From: JAGVSZ01 sp035456405 | GTDB lineage: Bacteria > Pseudomonadota > Gammaproteobacteria > Burkholderiales > SG8-39 | Reading direction: 5' to 3' | DNA length: 64,000 nucleotides | NCBI GenBank assembly: GCA_035456405.1 | Contig: DATIDG010000049.1 | Location: 189,206 to 253,205 of the forward strand | In this document: positions 57,866 through 64,000 of the stretch, in pieces | Layout of the letters: each line of letters begins with the position of its first letter | How positions within the stretch are numbered: position 1 is the first letter of the stretch | Program-made: the position numbers and the translations under genes | The notes under the pieces: model-generated | The model's database searches: none | Seen by the model: only the letters and a program-made list of their open reading frames with translations | What the model was told of the DNA's origin: nothing

Positions 57866-59512
57866 ATGGCCGGCAAGCCCAACCCCTACGAGCAGGACCT
57901 CGACCGCAATCCAGCGAATCACGCACCCCTCACGCCGCTCACGTTCATCGATTGGAGCGCGTCGGTGTACCCGGAGCGCACTGCGGTGATCCAGGGTGCA
58001 CGGCGGTTCACCTGGAAGGAGACCTATGCCCGCTGCCGGCGGCTCGCCTCCGCGCTCGCGCAGCGGGGCATCGGGGTCGGCGACACGGTGGCGGCGATGC
58101 TGGCCAACACGCCGGAGATGTACGAGTGCCACTTCGGCGTGCCGATGGCCGGTGCAGTGCTGAACACCCTGAACACCCGCCTCGACCCGGATGCGATCGC
58201 ATTCATGCTCGACCATGGCGAGGCGAAAGTCCTGATCACCGACCGCGAGTTCGCGGGAACGATCGCCGCGGCGCTGCAGAAGCTCGCGCGCAAGCCGCTG
58301 GTCATCGACGTCGACGACCCGGAGTACGACGGGCCGGGCGGACGACTCGGCGAGATCGATTACGAGGCGTTCGTCGCGCGCGGCGACCCCGGCTTCGCGT
58401 GGCAGCCGCCCGCCGACGAGTGGCAAGCGATCGCGCTCAATTACACCTCGGGCACTACCGGTAACCCCAAGGGCGTCGTGTACTCGCACCGCGGGGCGTA
58501 CCTGAACGGCGTCGGCAACATCCTGACCTGGGGCATGCCGCGGCACTCGGTGTACCTGTGGACGCTGCCGATGTTTCACTGCAACGGGTGGTGCTTCCCC
58601 TGGTCGATGGCGGCGAATGCGGGGACGAACGTCTGCCTGCGGCGGGTCGACCCGGCACTCATCTTTCCGCTCATCAAGGCGCACAAGGTCTCGCACTACT
58701 GCGGCGCCCCGATCGTGCATTCGACGCTCATCAACGCCGATCCGAAGCTGCGCGAGGGCATCGCACACAAGGTGTCGGCATTCGTGGCCGGCGCGGCACC
58801 GCCCCAGGCGATGATCGAGGGCATGGAGCGCATCGGCTTCGATCTCACCCACGTGTACGGCCTCACCGAGGTCTACGGTCCCGCGACGGTCTGCGCCAAG
58901 CACGACGAGTGGGCGACGCTCGACGCGGGCGGCCGCGCCGAGCGCAACGGCCGGCAGGGCGTGCGGTATCTTCTAGAGGAGGGCTGCACGGTAATGGATC
59001 CGGCCACGATGAGAGAGATCCCTGCCGACGGCGAAACCATGGGCGAGATCATGTTCCGCGGTAACGTCACGATGAAGGGCTACCTGAAGAACCCGAAGGC
59101 GACGCAGGAGGCGTTCGCCGGCGGTTGGTTCCATTCCGGCGACCTTGCGGTGCTGCAACCCGACGGCTACATCAAGATCAAGGACCGCGCCAAGGACATC
59201 ATCATCTCCGGCGGCGAGAACATCTCTTCGCTCGAGGTCGAGGACGTGATCTACCGCCATCCGTCGGTGCTGGCGGCCGCGGTCGTGGCGAAACCCGACG
59301 CGAAATGGGGCGAGACCCCGTGCGCCTTCGTCGAGCTGAAGCCCGGCGCGACGGCCACCGAGGCGGAGATCGTCGAGCACTGCCGCGCGCATCTGGCGCG
59401 GTTCAAGGCGCCGCGCGCCGTGGTGTTCGGCCCGCTGCCCAAGACTTCCACCGGGAAGATCCAGAAGTTCATGCTGCGCCAGCAGGCGAAGTCCGCCACG
59501 GCGATCGAGTAA
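57866..59512 (+). CDS. AMP-dependent acyl-CoA ligase (DmdB/long-chain type)
   Basis: A 548-aa ANL-superfamily ligase. The P-loop is NYTSGTTGNPKGVVYSHRG (about 191-209), with HVYGLTEVYGP, GWFHSGDLAVLQPDGYIKIKDR and the C-terminal PKTSTGKIQKF with the catalytic Lys. The N-terminus begins MAGKPNPYEQDLDRNPANHAPLTP, typical of the subfamily often annotated as methylmercaptopropionyl-CoA or long-chain ligase. A GAGG ribosome site lies at the ATG. It heads a five-gene beta-oxidation-like cluster. Confidence 0.92.
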   Translation: MAGKPNPYEQDLDRNPANHAPLTPLTFIDWSASVYPERTAVIQGARRFTWKETYARCRRLASALAQRGIGVGDTVAAMLANTPEMYECHFGVPMAGAVLNTLNTRLDPDAIAFMLDHGEAKVLITDREFAGTIAAALQKLARKPLVIDVDDPEYDGPGGRLGEIDYEAFVARGDPGFAWQPPADEWQAIALNYTSGTTGNPKGVVYSHRGAYLNGVGNILTWGMPRHSVYLWTLPMFHCNGWCFPWSMAANAGTNVCLRRVDPALIFPLIKAHKVSHYCGAPIVHSTLINADPKLREGIAHKVSAFVAGAAPPQAMIEGMERIGFDLTHVYGLTEVYGPATVCAKHDEWATLDAGGRAERNGRQGVRYLLEEGCTVMDPATMREIPADGETMGEIMFRGNVTMKGYLKNPKATQEAFAGGWFHSGDLAVLQPDGYIKIKDRAKDIIISGGENISSLEVEDVIYRHPSVLAAAVVAKPDAKWGETPCAFVELKPGATATEAEIVEHCRAHLARFKAPRAVVFGPLPKTSTGKIQKFMLRQQAKSATAIE

Positions 59513-59522
59513 GGAGCCAGGT

Positions 59523-60320
59523 GTGAGCGCGCAGCCGCAACCGGCCGAGCCGGTCCTCCTCCGCGAGGATCGGAACGGCATCACGACCCTGACGCTGAAC
59601 CGTCCCGGGTCCTACAACCTCCTCACGTCCGAGCTGATCGACGCGCTGCAGTCGGCGTTCGACTCGATCGGGCAGGATGAAGGCGTGCGCGCCGTCGTCC
59701 TCGCCGCAGCGGGCAAGGGGTTTTCCGCCGGGCACGACCTGAAGGAGATCCGCGCGCTCGGCTCCCAGCCGAAGATCGAAGGCCTGTTCCGGCGGTGCAG
59801 CCGGATGATGGTGTCCATTGCGCGCCTGCCGCAGCCGGTGATTGCGCGCGTGCAGGGAGCGGCCGCTGCCGCCGGATGCCAGCTCGTCGCGCAATGCGAC
59901 CTCGCGGTGGCCTCGGAGAGCGCGAAGTTCGCCGCGCCCGGCGTCACCTGGGGTTTCTTCTGCTCGACCCCGGGAGTCGCCATCGGACGCAACCTCGCGC
60001 GCAAGCACGCGATGGAAATGCTGCTGACCGGCGAGATGGTCGACGCCCGACGCGCGCTCGAGTGGGGCCTGGTCAACCGTGTCGTGCCGGCCGGCGAGCT
60101 GGATGGCGCGGTGCTCGCCTTGGCCGACCAGATCCGGTCCAAGCCGCGCTGCACGGTCGCGGCAGGCAAGCGGGCGTTCTACGAACAGCTCGAGATGGGC
60201 CTCGAGCGCGCCTACGAGCTGGCCGGTCACGTCATCGCCTCGAGCTTCGCGCACGAGGAGGGGCGTGAAGGCATGGACGCGTTCATCGAGAAGCGCCCGC
60301 CGAACTGGTCGGAGCGCTGA
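59523..60320 (+). CDS. Crotonase-fold protein (ECHDC3-like) lacking both catalytic Glu
   Basis: A 265-aa enoyl-CoA hydratase/isomerase superfamily member. The oxyanion-hole Gly region is FSAGHDLKE, followed by RVQGAAAAAGCQLVAQCDLAV. In rat mitochondrial hydratase the two acid residues are GGCEL and PEI; here they are Gln120 (AGCQL) and Gly140 (PGV). Hydratase activity by the usual mechanism is therefore unlikely. FFCSTPGVAIGRNL and the ending PPNWSER match the ECHDC3 branch, whose activity is poorly defined. The GTG at 59523 lies 10 bp after the ligase stop. Confidence 0.85.
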   Translation: MSAQPQPAEPVLLREDRNGITTLTLNRPGSYNLLTSELIDALQSAFDSIGQDEGVRAVVLAAAGKGFSAGHDLKEIRALGSQPKIEGLFRRCSRMMVSIARLPQPVIARVQGAAAAAGCQLVAQCDLAVASESAKFAAPGVTWGFFCSTPGVAIGRNLARKHAMEMLLTGEMVDARRALEWGLVNRVVPAGELDGAVLALADQIRSKPRCTVAAGKRAFYEQLEMGLERAYELAGHVIASSFAHEEGREGMDAFIEKRPPNWSER

Positions 60321-60399
60321 CCGCCACCCCCCGGGGCCGGCGGGCACGGCCGCCACGGGGTTTCCGATAAAATCCGCGGATTCTTCCTGAGGTCGTCCG

Positions 60400-61148
60400 A
60401 TGAAAGTCCTCGTCCCGATCAAACGCGTCATCGACTACAACGTGAAAGTCCGCGTCAAGGCGGACGGCACCGGTGTCGAGACTGCGAACGTCAAGATGTC
60501 CATGAACCCGTTCGACGAGATCGCCGTGGAAGAGGCGGTGAGGCTCAAGGAGGCGGGCGTGGCGACCGAGGTGGTCGCCGTGTCCTGCGGCGTTGCCGCA
60601 TGCCAGGAGACGCTGCGCACGGCGCTCGCGATCGGGGCCGATCGCGCGATCCTGGTCGAGACCGACGCCGACCTGCAGCCGCTCGCCGTGGCCAAGCTGC
60701 TGAAGGCGATCGCGGCAAAGGAAGGTCCGCAGCTCGCGCTCCTCGGCAAGCAGGCGATCGACGACGACGCCAATCAGACCGGGCAGATGCTCGCGGCGCT
60801 GCTCGGCTGGCCGCAGGCGACGTTCGCATCGAAGGTGAAGATTGCGGACGGCAAGGCCGAGGTGGTCCGGGAGGTCGACGGCGGCCTGGAGACCGTCGCG
60901 GTGAAGCTGCCGGCGGTGATCACCGTGGATCTGCGTCTGAACGAGCCGCGCTACGTCACGCTGCCGAACATCATGAAGGCCAAGAAGAAGCCGCTCGAGA
61001 CGCTCAAGCCAGACGCGCTCGGCGTGGACGTGACGCCGCGCCTGACGACCCTGAAGGTCGAGGAGCCGGAGAGGCGCAAGGGCGGCGTCAAGGTGCCGGA
61101 CGCGAAGGCGCTGGTCGAGAAGCTCAGGAACGAAGCCAAGGTGATCTG

Positions 61149-61149
<1 letters not shown>
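60400..61149 (+). CDS. etfB: Electron transfer flavoprotein subunit beta
   Basis: A 249-aa ETF beta subunit. It starts MKVLVPIKRVIDYNVKVRVK and contains the AMP-binding GKQAIDDDANQTGQMLAALLGW and the LPAVITVDLRLNEPRYVTLPNIMKAKKKP segment that includes the docking loop for acyl-CoA dehydrogenases. It accepts electrons from the acyl-CoA dehydrogenase encoded downstream. The GAGGTCG ribosome site and a GATAAAAT -10-like sequence (about 60366) lie upstream. Confidence 0.96.
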
Positions 61150-62081
<932 letters not shown>

Positions 62082-62111
62082 CGCAGGGCGCGGCCCGGAC
62101 CGGAGCAATCG

Positions 62112-63911
62112 ATGAGCGAGTACGTTGCACCCCTGCGCGAGATGCAGTTCGTGATGCGCGAGCTGGCCGGGCTCGACGAGGTCGCGGCGCTGCCCGGCTT
62201 CGGCGACGCCACGCCGGACCTCGTCGAGCAGATCCTCGCCGAGAGCGGGCGGTTCTCGGGCGAGGTGCTCGCGCCGATCAACTGGTCGGGCGACCAGGAA
62301 GGCTCGACGTGGAAGGACGGCGAGGTCACCACGCCGAAGGGCTTCAAGGAGGCGTACCGCAAGTTCGTGGAGGGCGGCTGGAACGCGCTCCAGTTCCCGC
62401 CCGAGTACGGCGGGCAGGGCCTGCCGAAGCTCGTGGCCGCGCCGGTGATGGAGATGTGGAAGTCGGCGAACCTGTCGTTCTCGCTGTGTCCGCTGCTCAC
62501 CGGCGGGGCGATCGAGGCGCTGCTGCTACGCGGCTCCGACGCGCAGAAGCAGGCTTACCTGCCGAAGATGGTCGAGGGCACCTGGACCGGCACGATGAAC
62601 CTGACCGAGCCGCAGGCAGGCTCAGATCTCGCGCAGGTGAAGACCAAGGCGGTGCGCGAGGGCGGGCACTACCGGATCTTCGGCCAGAAGATCTTCATCA
62701 CCTACGGCGAGCACGACCTCGCCGAGAACATCATCCACCTGGTGCTCGCGCGCGTGCCCGACGCGCCGGAGGGCGTGAAGGGGATCTCGCTCTTCGTCGT
62801 ACCGAAGTTAATACCGAAGTCCGACGGCACGCCCGGCGATCGCAACGACGTGCGCTGCGTGTCGATCGAGCACAAGCTCGGCATCCACGCGAGCCCGACG
62901 GCCGTCATGGCCTTCGGGGACAAGGACGGCGCGATCGGCTACCTCGTCGGCGAGGAGAATCGCGGCCTCGAGTACATGTTCATCATGATGAACGCGGCGC
63001 GGTTCGCGGTCGGGATGGAGGGCGTCGCGGTGTGCGAGCGCGCCTACCAGAAGGCGCTCGCGTACGCGAAGGAGCGGGTGCAGAGCCGGGAGCTCGGCGG
63101 CAGCGGCTCGAAGCCCGCCCCGATCATCCGTCACCCGGACGTGCGGCGCATGCTGATGAGCATGAAGGCGCAGGCCGAGGCCGCGCGGGCGCTCGCCTAC
63201 GTGACCGCCGCCGCGATCGACAAGGCGCACCATCATCCGGACAGGGAGGTGCGCGCGCGCCACCAGGCGTTCGTCGACCTCATGATCCCGGTCGTGAAGG
63301 GATGGTCGACGGAGTCGGCGATCGAGGTCGCATCCACCGGCATCCAGGTGCACGGCGGCATGGGGTTCATCGAGGAGACCGGCGCCGCGCAGTACCTGCG
63401 CGACGCGCGCATCACCACGATCTTCGAGGGCACGACCGGCATCCAGTCGATCGACCTCGTCGGCCGCAAGATCGCGCGCGACGGCGGCGCGACGGCGCAA
63501 GCCGTGCTCGCCGAGTGGCGGCAACTCGAAGGCGAGCTCGAGCGCTCGCCCGATCCGGACCTCAAGGCGGTGCGGCGACAGTTCGGAGCGGGGATCCGGG
63601 CGGCGGCCGATTGCGTGGCGTTCGTAGTCGCCGGGCGCGACCCGACCGCCGTCCTCGCCGGCGCCGTGCCATTCCTGAAGCTCATGGGCATCGTCGCCGG
63701 CGGCTGGCAGCTCGCGCGGGCCGCGCTCGCCGCCGAGCGGAAGCTCGCCGACGGCGGGAGCACCGATCGATCGTTCCTCGCAGCGACGATCGCCACCGCG
63801 CGCTTCTACGCCGACCACGTGCTCGGGCACGCGCCGGCGCTCCGCGACACGGTGGTGGAGGGCGGAGCGGCGGTGATGGCGCTCTCGGGCGAGCAGTTCC
63901 TCGCTGCCTAG
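62112..63911 (+). CDS. Acyl-CoA dehydrogenase (DmdC/AidB-like, with C-terminal extension)
   Basis: A 599-aa flavoenzyme, longer than classical acyl-CoA dehydrogenases (about 380-400). The catalytic and FAD regions are present: MNLTEPQAGSDLAQVKTKA, FFITYG-like KIFITYGEHDLAENI, and GGMGFIEETGAAQYLRDARI followed by TIFEGTTGIQSIDLVGRKI, in which the FEGTT segment belongs to the FAD-contacting region. The C-terminal about 130 residues form a helical domain typical of the DmdC subgroup. It oxidises an acyl-CoA to the 2,3-enoyl-CoA and reduces ETF. Substrate chain type is not determined. Confidence 0.93.
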   Translation: MSEYVAPLREMQFVMRELAGLDEVAALPGFGDATPDLVEQILAESGRFSGEVLAPINWSGDQEGSTWKDGEVTTPKGFKEAYRKFVEGGWNALQFPPEYGGQGLPKLVAAPVMEMWKSANLSFSLCPLLTGGAIEALLLRGSDAQKQAYLPKMVEGTWTGTMNLTEPQAGSDLAQVKTKAVREGGHYRIFGQKIFITYGEHDLAENIIHLVLARVPDAPEGVKGISLFVVPKLIPKSDGTPGDRNDVRCVSIEHKLGIHASPTAVMAFGDKDGAIGYLVGEENRGLEYMFIMMNAARFAVGMEGVAVCERAYQKALAYAKERVQSRELGGSGSKPAPIIRHPDVRRMLMSMKAQAEAARALAYVTAAAIDKAHHHPDREVRARHQAFVDLMIPVVKGWSTESAIEVASTGIQVHGGMGFIEETGAAQYLRDARITTIFEGTTGIQSIDLVGRKIARDGGATAQAVLAEWRQLEGELERSPDPDLKAVRRQFGAGIRAAADCVAFVVAGRDPTAVLAGAVPFLKLMGIVAGGWQLARAALAAERKLADGGSTDRSFLAATIATARFYADHVLGHAPALRDTVVEGGAAVMALSGEQFLAA

Positions 63912-63921
63912 GGTCCGGTAG

Positions 63922-64000
63922 GGAGAGAGCGACGCCGAGTACCTGAAGCGGATCGCGGGCGAGATCTACGGCGGGGCGTCTCGGCATTCCTGCATTGACC
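63922..64000 (+). other. Open frame at the right edge resembling an acyl-CoA dehydrogenase C-terminus
   Basis: In the frame containing 63931 the sequence reads DAEYLKRIAGEIYGGAS, recalling the EIYGGTSE C-terminal motif of other acyl-CoA dehydrogenases. There is no start codon, and a TAG lies 10 bp earlier. It may be a remnant of a lost gene. The window ends before this can be judged. Confidence 0.2.

Overview
The window is high-GC bacterial chromosome and looks betaproteobacterial, probably Burkholderiales-like. Evidence: the chromosomal order tig-clpP-clpX-lon-hupB-tRNA-Val, then (across an insertion) tRNA-Asp-ppiD-fabI; an ompR/envZ-type pair; alr-radA; a hpnCDE squalene/hopanoid operon; mltD divergent from a methyltransferase-rnhA-dnaQ run. 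No 16S rRNA or species-level marker is present, so the genus cannot be named.

Layout. 1-2296: a truncated EnvZ-like kinase and OmpR (minus), divergent from a small secreted protein. 2373-7406: a five-gene minus-strand catabolic operon (SDR, lambda-crystallin-type 3-hydroxyacyl dehydrogenase, BKACE beta-keto acid cleavage enzyme, acyl-CoA ligase, TauE/SafE permease). 7496-11591: tsaB-rimI-uracil-DNA glycosylase, then a LemA and two TPM-domain envelope genes. 11596-19935: mixed housekeeping and unknown genes (cytosolic HtrA-like protease, HDAC-family deacylase, aldo/keto reductase, lplT, LysR regulator, a glutamine-amidotransferase-like protein lacking its catalytic Cys and His). 20012-25456: alr, radA and hpnCDE on the opposite strand. 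25546-31856: tRNA-Leu and the proteostasis block tig/clpP/clpX/lon/hupB.

31942-39911 is a genomic island of about 7.9 kb integrated in the 3' end of tRNA-Val. A 46-bp imperfect direct repeat of the tRNA 3' end bounds it, and it separates tRNA-Val from tRNA-Asp. It carries a frameshifted tyrosine integrase next to the tRNA, a relic of a second integrase, a frameshifted thermonuclease gene, several small orphan genes, and an intact lower-GC set resembling a lipid-linked-sugar glycosylation cassette (SMR/EamA-like flippase subunit, GT2 glycosyltransferase, DUF2304 protein, GT-C-like membrane protein).

39930-51005 resumes the core genome: tRNA-Asp, ppiD (with an apparently displaced parvulin strand), fabI, a YejABEF-like peptide ABC importer and mltD. 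51335-57564: methyltransferase, rnhA, an RND pump pair, and dnaQ. 57866-63911: an acyl-CoA oxidation cluster (acyl-CoA ligase, crotonase-fold protein lacking both catalytic Glu, EtfB, EtfA, acyl-CoA dehydrogenase), preceded by an unusual hairpin-rich leader. Two regions thus feed acyl-CoA metabolism. The island is the accessory part, and its glycosylation cassette plus the structured leader are the most interesting items.
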